From the NCBI GenBank assembly GCA_964449305.1, contig CAYUYM010000106.1, positions 1 through 12,366 on the forward strand: a DNA stretch of 12,366 nt, read 5' to 3'. Positions 1 to 7,187 of this stretch are shown here, in pieces. This stretch comes from CAYUYM01 sp964449305 (GTDB taxonomy: Bacteria > Bacteroidota > Ignavibacteria > SZUA-365 > CAYQST01). Position 1 is the first letter of the stretch, and each line of letters opens with the position of its first letter. The notes under the pieces are model-generated. The model saw only the letters and a list, made by a program, of their open reading frames with translations. It searched no databases and was not told the DNA's origin. Position numbers and translations under genes: made by a program.

Positions 1-75
1 AACCCGTGTTTTCACCGTGAAAGGGTGGCGACCTAGGCCTCTAGTCGATGGGAGCGCCGTAGTCCACAAACATAC

Positions 76-91
76 GAAACCCGGAGGTTTC
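76..91 (-). terminator. Hairpin terminator candidate after the PNGase F-like gene
   Basis: A perfect inverted repeat GAAACC-N4-GGTTTC lies about 12 nt beyond the stop codon of the minus-strand gene ending at 103. Read on the minus strand, the hairpin is followed by a mildly T-rich stretch (GTATGTTT) rather than a clean U tract. Position and perfect pairing favour a transcription terminator or a 3'-end stabilising hairpin. The rest of 1-102 shows no gene or other feature I can support. Confidence 0.5.
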
Positions 92-102
92 TGGCAAGAT
101 CC

Positions 103-3100
103 CTAGCGGACGATGTTCACCTGGGCGCTGCGCACCGCCACGCCGTTCTGCACCATGGTGAGGATGTAGGATCCGGGGACGAGGCCGCCCAGCGTGAGCT
201 GCTGCTGGTGCGTGCCGGGACCGAACTCCGCGGCGGCGATGTCGGCCACCCTGCCGCCAAGCGTTGTGTGGAGCTCGAAGCGCACCGAGGCGCGCGTTTC
301 CAGCGTGAAGCGGATCGAGAGCGCCTCGCCCGCCGGGTTCGGGAACATCTCGAGCGTCGGTGTCTCCGGTGTCAGGCGCTCCACACCCGTCGGCGTTGCG
401 CGGATGAACTGGTACCGCGTCTCCCGGCCGAAGTCGGGATTGAGCGTCTTCAACACGCTTCCCGAGGGCAGGCGCACCGTGCACGATCCCGTGCCGTCAT
501 TGTTTGCAAAGAAGGAGAGGCCGTTGTCGCCCGCATCGGTCAGCACGAACTCGTAGCAGCCGGGCGGGAGGCGCAGCGTGTCCTTGTAGATGAGGTTGTT
601 GTTGAAATTGCCGCGTGTGTACACCGGCCTGCCCGTGTCATCGAACACCTGCATGAGCGATTCCCCACCGCGGGCATTCGTCTTCAACCACACCGCAATG
701 TCGGAGGTGTGGACCGGCACCACATCGAAGGTCTCGCGGTGCGTGTTGTTGGATGCGTCCTCGTCCATGCCGCCGTTGGGGTTGCTGATGGTGGCCGTGA
801 ACACACCGCGGTTGAGCATGGCTGGCGCACCAAGGGCAGGCAGCACCACCTCGGCCGACTCGAGGAACTTCAGGCTCCCCGTCCATTCCATCGAGCCTGT
901 GGCGCCTCCCATAATGCCGTAGTTGATGGTGGCAGAGGTCAGCGTCTGAGCCCCGTGGTTCATGATCACCACGCGCGGTCTCCCGCACGCGGGATTGAAG
1001 CGCGTGTTGAGCTTGAAGTTGCTCGGCTGGATCACCTCCTCGATCGCGGCATCGAGCTGGTGTGTCGGTTCGCCATAGGACACAAGTTGCGACTCGAACA
1101 CATAGTTGCCATCGGGGTCGTAGGTGGTGTTGTAGTCCAGCGTCACCGTGTTGCCGGTGAGCAGCGGCGTGATGTCGAACTCCCTCGTGGTGCAGGGCAT
1201 GCCGGGGCACCAGCCGGCGCGGTCATAGATCCACGTGCCGCCCTGCGGATACAGCGGATTCATGGCGCACTCCTGCAGGATCTCCCAGCTCCATTTCTTC
1301 ACACCATCCACCAGCACACTGTGCGTGTTGGGGCAGAATTCCGCGCAGTTGTTGGTCGCGCCCATGCCATGGCCCGTCACCGTGGTGCGCAGCTTCACCA
1401 TCTTCGCGGCGGGATCGAGCGTGATGGTTCTGGGCTGGACGCGTTGTTCCATCACACTGAGGCCGAAGTTTCCCTGCCACAGGTTCTCGATCTTCACCAC
1501 CTCGCGATCCGGTGTGCCCTCGATGAACACGAACTTCAGATCGAGGAGCTCCTGCCAGTTGCCCGCGCTGATGTGGACCGAGTCCGCCAGCAGCGGCCGG
1601 AAGTCGGTGACGTCGTACACCCAGGTCCACCCCTCGCCCAGATCGAGGTTGATGCCATAGGGCGTGATGAAGCGACCGAGCTCGTAGCGGTTCACGATCT
1701 CGAACGGCGGGTCGTAATACGGGTGGTCGACGCGGATCATGGTGCCGGTGGGCCCGACAGTGACGCTGTCCACGATCCGGCCGCGGCTGTCGAACAGGTG
1801 ACGCTGATAGGGTGCCCACACGTAGATGGTGTCGGTTGGGACGGAGGCATGGAGCGTGTCGTCGTAGCGGATCACCATCAACGGCGGCTGGGCTGTGGAA
1901 TCGACCACCCAGGTGGTGTCGAACACCGACGTGAAGGTGCCCTGCTCAAACATCACCTCGGGGCGCAGCGGCGTGGTGGTGAAATCCTTCACGCGATCAC
2001 CGCGGTACGAACCCCAGCGGGGCTGCCCCACCAGCGTTCCGGGATTGCCGCCATTCTGATCGAAGGCCTGGCCTCCCTGGGCCTCGTTGAAGGAATAGGC
2101 CGCCATGAGGTTCGCGTGGTTGGGGTGCGTTGCATCGAGGTGACGGTTCTTCCACGCACGGATGGTGGGCTGCGTCAGTTCCACGTTGTACACCGCGAAA
2201 TCATCGATCGACCCACGGTAGAAATTGGTGCTCGTTGCGCTGCCTCCGATGGAGAAGGACGCGATTCGGCCCAGCGGGCGGATCATGCCGTTGCCTCCAT
2301 GCCAGATCTCGCCGTTGAGGTACACCTTCATCTGCCCGGCGCCGGTGGTCTTCACAAAGGCCCAGTGGTTCCACTGGTTCTTGTACTGCGAACCGCTGTC
2401 CGTGAGGCGCTCCACGCGGTCGTAACCCGCGTCGTTTCCCGCGTCCCAGTACACATGCGCATCGCTCCAGGGCAGGTGGGCGTTGATCACGCGCTTGCCG
2501 GTCGCCGAGGCCGCCTCGAAGGCGGACGTGCTCACCGGAAGCGAGGCGTCGCCGAAGGCCCAGAAGGAGACGGACACCGCTGTGTCGATGCCCGCGAACG
2601 CCGCGGCCGGCAGGCGCACCAGATCCTTCCCGGCAAAGGTCAGCACCGCATCAGGATCGGACGACGCCATGCAGGCCGGGAAGCCGGCGTCGTCGGCACG
2701 GACCTGGATGTCGGCGCTGCTGTTCGCAGCAAGGGACACATCGACGAGCAGGTTGGAGCTGCCATCCCAGGAATAGGGCGAGGTGAAGCGCAGCGTGGTC
2801 CATTCCTCCGTGACAGTGACGCTCGATTTCTGAAGAACGGTGATGAAGCCCTGGTGTTCGGGCACGACCGCATCGATCGAGGTGGCCGTCTCCGGGCGGA
2901 TGCGGATGCGGAGATTGGTGAGCGTCCCCGATCCCGAGGCGAGGTGGAAGCGCATGCCGACAATGGCACCCGGCTTCATGCCCGCAGCCGACAGCTCGCT
3001 GGCGCGCCACAGCATGACGGTGCGTGCATCCGGACCGCCTGCGGGAAACGGCAGGGAGTTCTGCACGCTGCCGCTGCCCGTGTGGACCGTGGTCAGGGTG

Positions 3101-3513
3101 GACGGGTCGCCATAGACGGGCGTGAGTTCGCAGCGGGCGGTGTACAGCCAGCCAGGTGTGGTGATGTAGTCCAGCGTGTCGCGCACAGCGCGGTTCACCG
3201 TGAAGCTCGGCTGGAGCTTCCGTGTGGAATCGAAGCGTCCCGTGTGCTGATACAGATTGGTGTAGGTGAGGTAGTCCCATTCCCCGCATTTCGGATTCTG
3301 GTCCGGATTGCACTTCAACGTGTAATACATGAGGATCCTCTGCCAGTGCGATGATGCCGGCGGGAAGAGGAAACGACCGTCCTTCACATCACCGCGCTGA
3401 TTGAAGGTGAACGTCTGCACCACGGTGGTGTCGCCCGGGCCGGCGAGTGCGGAAGACCAGGCGAAGGCGATGAGGAGAAGCGACAGGCTGAGGTGAAAGC
3501 GGGTGGGTGTCAT
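103..3513 (-). CDS. Secreted PNGase F-like protein with LamG insertion and T9SS sorting domain
   Basis: Predicted 1136-aa exported protein related to peptide-N4-(N-acetyl-beta-glucosaminyl)asparagine amidase F, which removes N-glycans from glycoproteins. A signal peptide spans residues 1-24 (cut near SALA/GPGD). The first PNGase F block is at 45-90 (KCGEWDY, with D80 at the catalytic Asp60 position). An insertion of about 520 residues follows and contains a LamG/concanavalin-like domain (about 291-455). The rest of the PNGase F fold runs 609-815: GRFITPYG, EGTPD, LRTTVTGHG, CAEFC (E725 at the Glu206 position) and DRAGWCPGM. Cysteines pair as in PNGase F (C68/C76, C723/C727, C749/C769). The Glu118 position appears to be Gly651. 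A CARDB-like segment (about 819-930) and a T9SS type A tail (about 1056-1136, FPNP motif) follow. I chose the start at 3513 because it sits directly before the signal peptide; ATG at 3561 would add 16 hydrophilic residues. Neither start has a clear Shine-Dalgarno sequence. Homology is firm; enzymatic activity is uncertain. Confidence 0.88.
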   Translation of the reverse strand: MTPTRFHLSLSLLLIAFAWSSALAGPGDTTVVQTFTFNQRGDVKDGRFLFPPASSHWQRILMYYTLKCNPDQNPKCGEWDYLTYTNLYQHTGRFDSTRKLQPSFTVNRAVRDTLDYITTPGWLYTARCELTPVYGDPSTLTTVHTGSGSVQNSLPFPAGGPDARTVMLWRASELSAAGMKPGAIVGMRFHLASGSGTLTNLRIRIRPETATSIDAVVPEHQGFITVLQKSSVTVTEEWTTLRFTSPYSWDGSSNLLVDVSLAANSSADIQVRADDAGFPACMASSDPDAVLTFAGKDLVRLPAAAFAGIDTAVSVSFWAFGDASLPVSTSAFEAASATGKRVINAHLPWSDAHVYWDAGNDAGYDRVERLTDSGSQYKNQWNHWAFVKTTGAGQMKVYLNGEIWHGGNGMIRPLGRIASFSIGGSATSTNFYRGSIDDFAVYNVELTQPTIRAWKNRHLDATHPNHANLMAAYSFNEAQGGQAFDQNGGNPGTLVGQPRWGSYRGDRVKDFTTTPLRPEVMFEQGTFTSVFDTTWVVDSTAQPPLMVIRYDDTLHASVPTDTIYVWAPYQRHLFDSRGRIVDSVTVGPTGTMIRVDHPYYDPPFEIVNRYELGRFITPYGINLDLGEGWTWVYDVTDFRPLLADSVHISAGNWQELLDLKFVFIEGTPDREVVKIENLWQGNFGLSVMEQRVQPRTITLDPAAKMVKLRTTVTGHGMGATNNCAEFCPNTHSVLVDGVKKWSWEILQECAMNPLYPQGGTWIYDRAGWCPGMPCTTREFDITPLLTGNTVTLDYNTTYDPDGNYVFESQLVSYGEPTHQLDAAIEEVIQPSNFKLNTRFNPACGRPRVVIMNHGAQTLTSATINYGIMGGATGSMEWTGSLKFLESAEVVLPALGAPAMLNRGVFTATISNPNGGMDEDASNNTHRETFDVVPVHTSDIAVWLKTNARGGESLMQVFDDTGRPVYTRGNFNNNLIYKDTLRLPPGCYEFVLTDAGDNGLSFFANNDGTGSCTVRLPSGSVLKTLNPDFGRETRYQFIRATPTGVERLTPETPTLEMFPNPAGEALSIRFTLETRASVRFELHTTLGGRVADIAAAEFGPGTHQQQLTLGGLVPGSYILTMVQNGVAVRSAQVNIVR

Positions 3514-3610
3514 GGTGTGGAGAGGTGATGGGACATGGATGTCGGGGACACGGGATTGCATCGTTCCAAGTTACCAAAAAGCAGGTGATTTGGCATGGAG
3601 AAGCGCAAGG

Positions 3611-3643
3611 GGACGGGGAACGGCAGCGTGCCGCTCCCCGTCC
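3611..3643 (-). terminator. Strong GC-rich hairpin terminator after the small T9SS cargo gene
   Basis: Outer arms GGACGGGG and CCCCGTCC (8 bp), a 2x2 internal loop, then inner arms CGGC/GCCG around a 5-nt loop. It begins 12 nt past the stop of the minus-strand gene at 3655-4638, in the 141-bp gap before the PNGase F-like gene. No U tract follows on the minus strand, so it may act with a factor or as an RNA-end protector. It suggests that the two same-strand T9SS genes are separate transcription units. Confidence 0.6.
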
Positions 3644-3654
3644 ATTGTGATGCA

Positions 3655-4638
3655 TCACCGTTTGACAATGGTCTGCACCGCCTTGGCGCGTGGTGTGCGC
3701 AGAAGCACACGGTACGATCCAGACGGCAGGCCATCCAGGGCGAGCGGCAGCCGTGCCAGGCCAGGGCCACAGATGAGGGAGCGCTCCATGCACACCTGTC
3801 GGCCCAGAATGTCCCAGAGGGAGAGGTGGACGGTGGAGCGTTCATCCAGGTGAAAACCCAGCATCGCAGTCCCCTGTGCCGGGTTGGGATGGATGTCCAT
3901 GCGCATGGCCGGCGGCAGCCAGGCAGGTGGTGCATCGGCAGAGAGGAGCATCCCGCCCCACGAGGACGCGATCCGAATTCCATCGACGATGATGCGTTGC
4001 GCGTTGCTGTACTGGCGCAGGCAGATGCGGCTGATCTGTGACTGACCGGAGCCGGAGGCGGTTGCCGTGGGAGCGCCCGCGGCGGCCTCATCGGCGGGCA
4101 CGCCATGGTCGAACACCCAGAGGCTGCACGCCCCCGCGGACGACACCGTGTATTTGACGATGCACAGGAGCGTCGTCCCTGCAGAAAAGCGGGCCGGGCC
4201 ATAGGTGGGGGTGGCACCATTGGCGATGCCAAACTGACAGCTGCCCCCGGCATCCCGTAGGGAGATGCGTGCAGCGAACGCCGTGTTGCTGCGCGCAAAG
4301 TGGATGAAGAACCCCTCCTCGAGCGAATCGACGCGGACGAGGAAGGAGAGGAAGACGTCACCCGAATCCCGCGTGGGGAAGGTGCGATGGTGGTCCTCCC
4401 CGGCAAGCGCCAGGAGTGCGGCACCGCCGATGCCGGATCCGGTGTAGCCATCGTGGACGAGGCCATCGGCTGTCACCATCACCGGACCGCGCGAGCCGCT
4501 GTGCACGGCCCAGCCATGGTTGGTGATGCTGTCGCCGGGGGGGTAGGCGAAATCGTCCGCCAGAATCTGTGAGAAAGACACGGGAGTCAAAGCGAGGAAG
4601 AGCATGGCGAGGAGGAGAGGGAGGAAATGAGGTGCCAT
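3655..4638 (-). CDS. Small T9SS-sorted secreted protein of unknown function
   Basis: Predicted 327-aa exported protein. Residues 1-24 form a strongly hydrophobic signal peptide ending SFSQ. Residues 25-230 are a beta-rich domain opening with DDFAYPPGDSI..HGWAVHSG, a pattern I associate with jelly-roll/concanavalin-like N-terminal domains of Bacteroidota surface proteins; I cannot assign a ligand or an enzyme activity. After a proline-rich linker (about 236-245), residues 249-327 form a T9SS type A sorting domain (HPNPAQG, LSLWDILGRQV, LPSGSYRVLL, ending VKR). The start at 4638 is chosen because it sits directly before the signal peptide and has AAAGGA 6 nt upstream; an in-frame ATG at 4752 would add 38 residues that look like read-through of non-coding sequence. 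It lies on the same strand as the PNGase F-like gene, but a strong hairpin separates them. I saw no catalytic motif. Confidence 0.8.
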   Translation of the reverse strand: MAPHFLPLLLAMLFLALTPVSFSQILADDFAYPPGDSITNHGWAVHSGSRGPVMVTADGLVHDGYTGSGIGGAALLALAGEDHHRTFPTRDSGDVFLSFLVRVDSLEEGFFIHFARSNTAFAARISLRDAGGSCQFGIANGATPTYGPARFSAGTTLLCIVKYTVSSAGACSLWVFDHGVPADEAAAGAPTATASGSGQSQISRICLRQYSNAQRIIVDGIRIASSWGGMLLSADAPPAWLPPAMRMDIHPNPAQGTAMLGFHLDERSTVHLSLWDILGRQVCMERSLICGPGLARLPLALDGLPSGSYRVLLRTPRAKAVQTIVKR

Positions 4639-4644
4639 GATGGT

Positions 4645-4650
4645 TCCTTT
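4645..4650 (-). promoter_or_regulatory. Ribosome binding site fixing the start at 4638
   Basis: AAAGGA on the minus strand, 6 nt before the ATG at 4638. It matches a Shine-Dalgarno core and decides between this start and the upstream in-frame ATG at 4752, which has no hydrophobic leader directly behind it. Confidence 0.6.
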
Positions 4651-4832
4651 GATGAATGGTGCATGAGATGCGGCGAATCCGCACGAGTGGTGCAACTGAA
4701 GCAGCACCGGACGAAAGGACGGCAGCGCAGGCTGCACCGGAGCGCCTGCCAAGTGACTACCCTGTGGTGGATGTCGAGACTGGTTGAGACAAGATACTCC
4801 CGACTCCGACCAGAGTCAACGTCCCTGGCCCA

Positions 4833-4971
4833 GCCTGACCGAGGCCCCCACTCGTGCGAGGCCCCCGCTTGTGCGGGGCGCCCCCCGTGGCGCCCCAAAC
4901 CCGCGTCCCCGCCTGACCGAGGCTCCCACTTGTGCGGGGCGCCCCCCGTGGCGCCCCAAACCCGCGTCCCC
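4833..4971. repeat. GC-rich intergenic repeat cluster with two hairpin modules
   Basis: This lies in the 383-bp divergent gap (4639-5021). A 43-bp sequence starting CTTGTGCGGGGCGCC occurs identically at 4868-4910 and 4929-4971, 61 bp apart. Each copy holds a perfect 8-bp stem, GGGGCGCC-N6-GGCGCCCC (4875-4896 and 4936-4957). A 17-bp box of the type GAGGCYCCCRCTYGTGC occurs three times (4841-4857, 4858-4874, 4919-4935), and GCCTGACC precedes the first and third boxes (4833-4840, 4911-4918). The arrangement resembles REP/BIME-like palindromic repeats or a dispersed intergenic repeat. It is not a CRISPR: there are only two identical units and no unique spacers. A separate small hairpin, GACTC-N6-GAGTC, sits at 4802-4817. 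I see no gene in the rest of the gap. Confidence 0.75.
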
Positions 4972-4985
4972 ATCCGCAAGCCCGC

Positions 4986-5016
4986 TTGCCTGATCACCCG
5001 CTCCGTCCTAACTTGC
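4986..5016 (+). promoter_or_regulatory. Possible Bacteroidota-type promoter for the SnoaL-like gene
   Basis: TTG at 4986-4988, 20 nt, then TAACTTGC at 5009-5016. This is a partial match to the Bacteroidota TTTG-N19-21-TAnnTTTG promoter and lies directly before the ATG at 5022. Transcription would begin almost at the start codon, which would fit the absence of any Shine-Dalgarno sequence here. The match is imperfect, so confidence is low. Confidence 0.3.
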
Positions 5017-5021
5017 ACCGC

Positions 5022-5444
5022 ATGAACCACACCACCAATCGCACCCCGCTCGCAGACCTCGCCCGGCATTGGATCGAAGAAGGCTGGCAGCGTGGCAACT
5101 CCCAGGCCATCGTCGCCCTCCACTCCCCCGATTTCATCGATCGAGACTCTGCCGACAGGTCGTCCGACAACGCCGGCTTCGCGCACGGCATCGATCGGCT
5201 CCATGCCGCATTCCCGGATTTCCACGCCATCGTGGAGGACCTCGTGGTGGATGACGACGCCGGAACCGTGGCCATCCGCTGGTCCGCCATCGGCACCCAC
5301 GCCGCCCCCTACCTCGGCCTGCCTGCATCTGGCCGGCGCATCCGCTTCAAGGGCATCGAGATCATCCGTTGTGTCGACGGACGCATCGTGGAACGCTGGG
5401 GTGAATGGGATGGACTCGACCTTCTGTCGCAAATGCAGATCTGA
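5022..5444 (+). CDS. SnoaL-like (ester cyclase family) protein
   Basis: 140-aa single-domain protein of the SnoaL-like/NTF2 fold (polyketide cyclase-related 'ester cyclase' group). Family features run in order: an N-terminal helix with W17..GW22 and a D37FID motif; FPDFH (64-68) followed by VEDLVVDDD; AIRWSAIGTH (84-93); GLPASGRRIRFKGIEI (99-114); and the C-terminal ERWGEWDGLDLLSQM, where the acidic D130 lies in the region that carries the functional Asp in SnoaL relatives. Length is normal for a one-domain member. The start ATG at 5022 is the one that gives the family N-terminus; codons upstream come from the repeat cluster. The stop lies 13 bp before a methyltransferase gene, so co-transcription is likely. 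Most family members of this type have no known substrate, and none can be inferred here beyond small-molecule chemistry or binding. Confidence 0.85.
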   Translation: MNHTTNRTPLADLARHWIEEGWQRGNSQAIVALHSPDFIDRDSADRSSDNAGFAHGIDRLHAAFPDFHAIVEDLVVDDDAGTVAIRWSAIGTHAAPYLGLPASGRRIRFKGIEIIRCVDGRIVERWGEWDGLDLLSQMQI

Positions 5445-5457
5445 TACGGAGCACCAT

Positions 5458-6210
5458 ATGGAAGACGTGACTGGTTTCTTCTTCGACTTGTTTCACACCC
5501 TCCCCCAGCAGGGGCCGGGCGACACCCGATCCACCCACATGGCCTGGTCGATGCTGCGCGATCTGCCGCCGCAGCCGCGCATCCTCGACATCGGATGCGG
5601 CTCGGGGCGGCAGACACTCGACCTCGCCGCCATCACCGGCGGCCCCATCACCGCTGTGGACATTCACCGCCCGTTTCTCGATGAACTCCGGCAGCGCGCC
5701 ATCGAGCAGGGTTGCATCGACCGCATCACGATTCATGAAGCGTCGATGGACAACCTGCCCTTCGAGGATGCGAGCTTCGACATCGTCTGGTCCGAGGGTG
5801 CCGTCTTCATCATGGGCTTCAACGAGGGCATCCGCGCTTGGACGCGCCTGCTCAGACCGGGCGGGTGGATGGCGGTCACCGACGTCGCATGGCTCAGACC
5901 TGATCCACCGGAAGAGATTGCAGCGTACTGGAACACGTGCTATCCCGCCATTCAATCCATCGAGGGCAACATCCGCGACATCGGCCGGGCAGGCCTCGAG
6001 TTTCACGGGTGTTTCACCCTGCCGTCTTCATCCTGGAGCGACACGTATTTCGCCCCACTGGAACGCCGTGTCGAACTCCTCCGTCCTTCGCATGCCGGCG
6101 ATGCATCCATCCTGGCTCAGTTGGACGAGGTCGTCGAGGAGATCCGCATCTTCCGCGAATTTCACCCGTGGTACTCCTATCTGTTCTCCATCATGCGCCG
6201 CCCTATGTGA
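5458..6210 (+). CDS. Class I SAM-dependent methyltransferase
   Basis: 250-aa cytoplasmic protein with a Rossmann-type methyltransferase core. Motif I is ILDIGCGSGRQ (42-52), the SAM-ribose-binding acidic residue is D68 in TAVDIH, and the post-I region is MDNLPFEDASFDIVWSEGA (97-115). LLRPGGWMAVTD (131-142) is the usual strand-4/5 region. The N-terminal segment (GFFFDLFHTLPQQGPGDTR, 6-24) and the 140-residue C-terminal part probably set acceptor specificity, which I cannot name; the overall look is that of the methyltransferase type 11/UbiE-like group. GGAG at 5448-5451 sits 6 nt before ATG 5458. The gene follows the SnoaL-like gene with a 13-bp gap on the same strand and converges with the lipoprotein gene 15 bp downstream. 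The pair may act on the same small molecule. Confidence 0.88.
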   Translation: MEDVTGFFFDLFHTLPQQGPGDTRSTHMAWSMLRDLPPQPRILDIGCGSGRQTLDLAAITGGPITAVDIHRPFLDELRQRAIEQGCIDRITIHEASMDNLPFEDASFDIVWSEGAVFIMGFNEGIRAWTRLLRPGGWMAVTDVAWLRPDPPEEIAAYWNTCYPAIQSIEGNIRDIGRAGLEFHGCFTLPSSSWSDTYFAPLERRVELLRPSHAGDASILAQLDEVVEEIRIFREFHPWYSYLFSIMRRPM

Positions 6211-6225
6211 CGACGTCCGGCACGC

Positions 6226-7029
6226 CTACTTTTTTGTTGAAACGTTCAGCACGGCATCAAGCAGGGGCGACGGCTTCAACACCGGCATCAGCGAGGTGAG
6301 TGAGAAGGGGATGCGCTCCACACCACCGTACGATTCGCCCAGGAAGCGGGCCGTGTTGAACAGGATGATGAGCTGATCGTTCTCGATGTACCAGTCGCGG
6401 AACTTCTCATAGCTTGCGCGCGTCTCGAACGTGAATTCCGGGTTCCCAACCATCACACTGCCGGCGTCGGCCAGCGTCATCGGCTTCTCCGCCACGTTCT
6501 CGATGTAGTCCCAGATCATCTTGGAGCGTACGCTGTCGCTGATGAGCTTCAGGAAGGGACCGTCATCGTTGATCAGATCGCGGAGCGCCACCTGCCGACG
6601 GCTGGCTGGATCAAGATTGAGTGTGCAGAAATACATGCCCGACGACTGGAACTGTTCGCAGCTGTCCTGGAAGACCATGGAGATGAATCCCGGCCGTTCC
6701 ACGGTGACGCGGGTGCTGATGGGATACACTTCGTTCGCACCATCAGCCGATTGGAGAAGGACATCCTTGAAGCGAAGCGAGAGATGCTGCGCGGTGCTGT
6801 CCACGCGGGCGTTGAGCCACGCCGCGAGATCCACATTGCCGGTGAAGACCGGAAGCTGGAACACCACCTCACCATGGGCCTTGTTGACTGTGTAGGGAAA
6901 CGCCTTGGTGGCCATCGCATGCGTGAATTCCGGCCCGTCGGTTTTGGAGCAGGAGGAAAGGACAAGCATGGATGCCACAAGTGTCGTCAGAAATGGAAGG
7001 GCGGGGATGGTCCGATTGCGCAGTGTCAT
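6226..7029 (-). CDS. DUF3298/RsiV-like lipoprotein
   Basis: 267-aa predicted lipoprotein. Residues 1-26 are a signal sequence ending in the lipobox LSSC with acylated Cys27. Residues about 40-125 resemble the DUF4163/PdaC-type N-terminal half (VVFQLPVFTG followed by an amphipathic WLNARVDSTAQ helix). Residues about 170-255 resemble DUF3298, with NDQLIILFNTARFLGESYGGVERIPFSL matching the family's characteristic beta-turn region before the final strand. The family includes RsiV, an anti-sigma factor that binds lysozyme, and periplasmic domains of deacetylases; this protein has no cytoplasmic or enzymatic part, so only an envelope ligand-binding role can be suggested. GGAG at 7036-7039 lies 6 nt before the ATG, and a good Bacteroidota promoter lies at 7083-7115. 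It is convergent with the methyltransferase gene. Confidence 0.8.
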   Translation of the reverse strand: MTLRNRTIPALPFLTTLVASMLVLSSCSKTDGPEFTHAMATKAFPYTVNKAHGEVVFQLPVFTGNVDLAAWLNARVDSTAQHLSLRFKDVLLQSADGANEVYPISTRVTVERPGFISMVFQDSCEQFQSSGMYFCTLNLDPASRRQVALRDLINDDGPFLKLISDSVRSKMIWDYIENVAEKPMTLADAGSVMVGNPEFTFETRASYEKFRDWYIENDQLIILFNTARFLGESYGGVERIPFSLTSLMPVLKPSPLLDAVLNVSTKK

Positions 7030-7082
7030 GAAGTGCTCCAGTGTGAAACGGGGGTCATTGGACGAAACGGATTCGACAGCTC

Positions 7083-7115
7083 CAAATATAGCCCCATCAC
7101 CCCACGCACATCAAA
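7083..7115 (-). promoter_or_regulatory. Bacteroidota-type sigma promoter of the lipoprotein gene
   Basis: On the minus strand TTTG (7115-7112) is followed after 21 nt by TATATTTG (7090-7083). Both boxes match the Bacteroidota -33 (TTTG) and -7 (TAnnTTTG) consensus exactly, with spacing inside the accepted 19-21 range. Transcription would start near 7076-7080, giving a leader of roughly 50 nt before ATG 7029, with GGAG as the ribosome binding site. This is the clearest promoter in the window and supports the phylum assignment. Confidence 0.72.
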
Positions 7116-7187
7116 CAGGAGTCCAACCCTGGAGAAGCTCAGGCACACACCCAGCCAGGCTGTCAGGATACGACAACAACCGCCAAT

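Noticed and set aside
208..3354. A 1048-codon open frame on the plus strand, antisense to the PNGase F-like gene
   Set aside because: It is low-complexity, Arg/His/Glu-rich with no recognisable domain, and lies fully opposite a gene with clear homology. Long antisense frames are expected in GC-rich coding DNA.
4868..4971. Possible CRISPR array
   Set aside because: There are only two identical 43-bp copies, the 18-bp segment between them is itself part of the repeat pattern, and no cas gene is present.
4587..5432. A 281-codon minus-strand frame spanning the repeat cluster
   Set aside because: It covers the SnoaL-like gene in antisense and reads Gly/Arg/His-rich repeat DNA; there is no domain or credible start.
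6211..6240. Intrinsic terminator for the methyltransferase at the T6 run (6230-6235)
   Set aside because: A T run is present on the plus strand, but only a 3-bp GGC/GCC stem precedes it, and the run is inside the end of the convergent lipoprotein gene.
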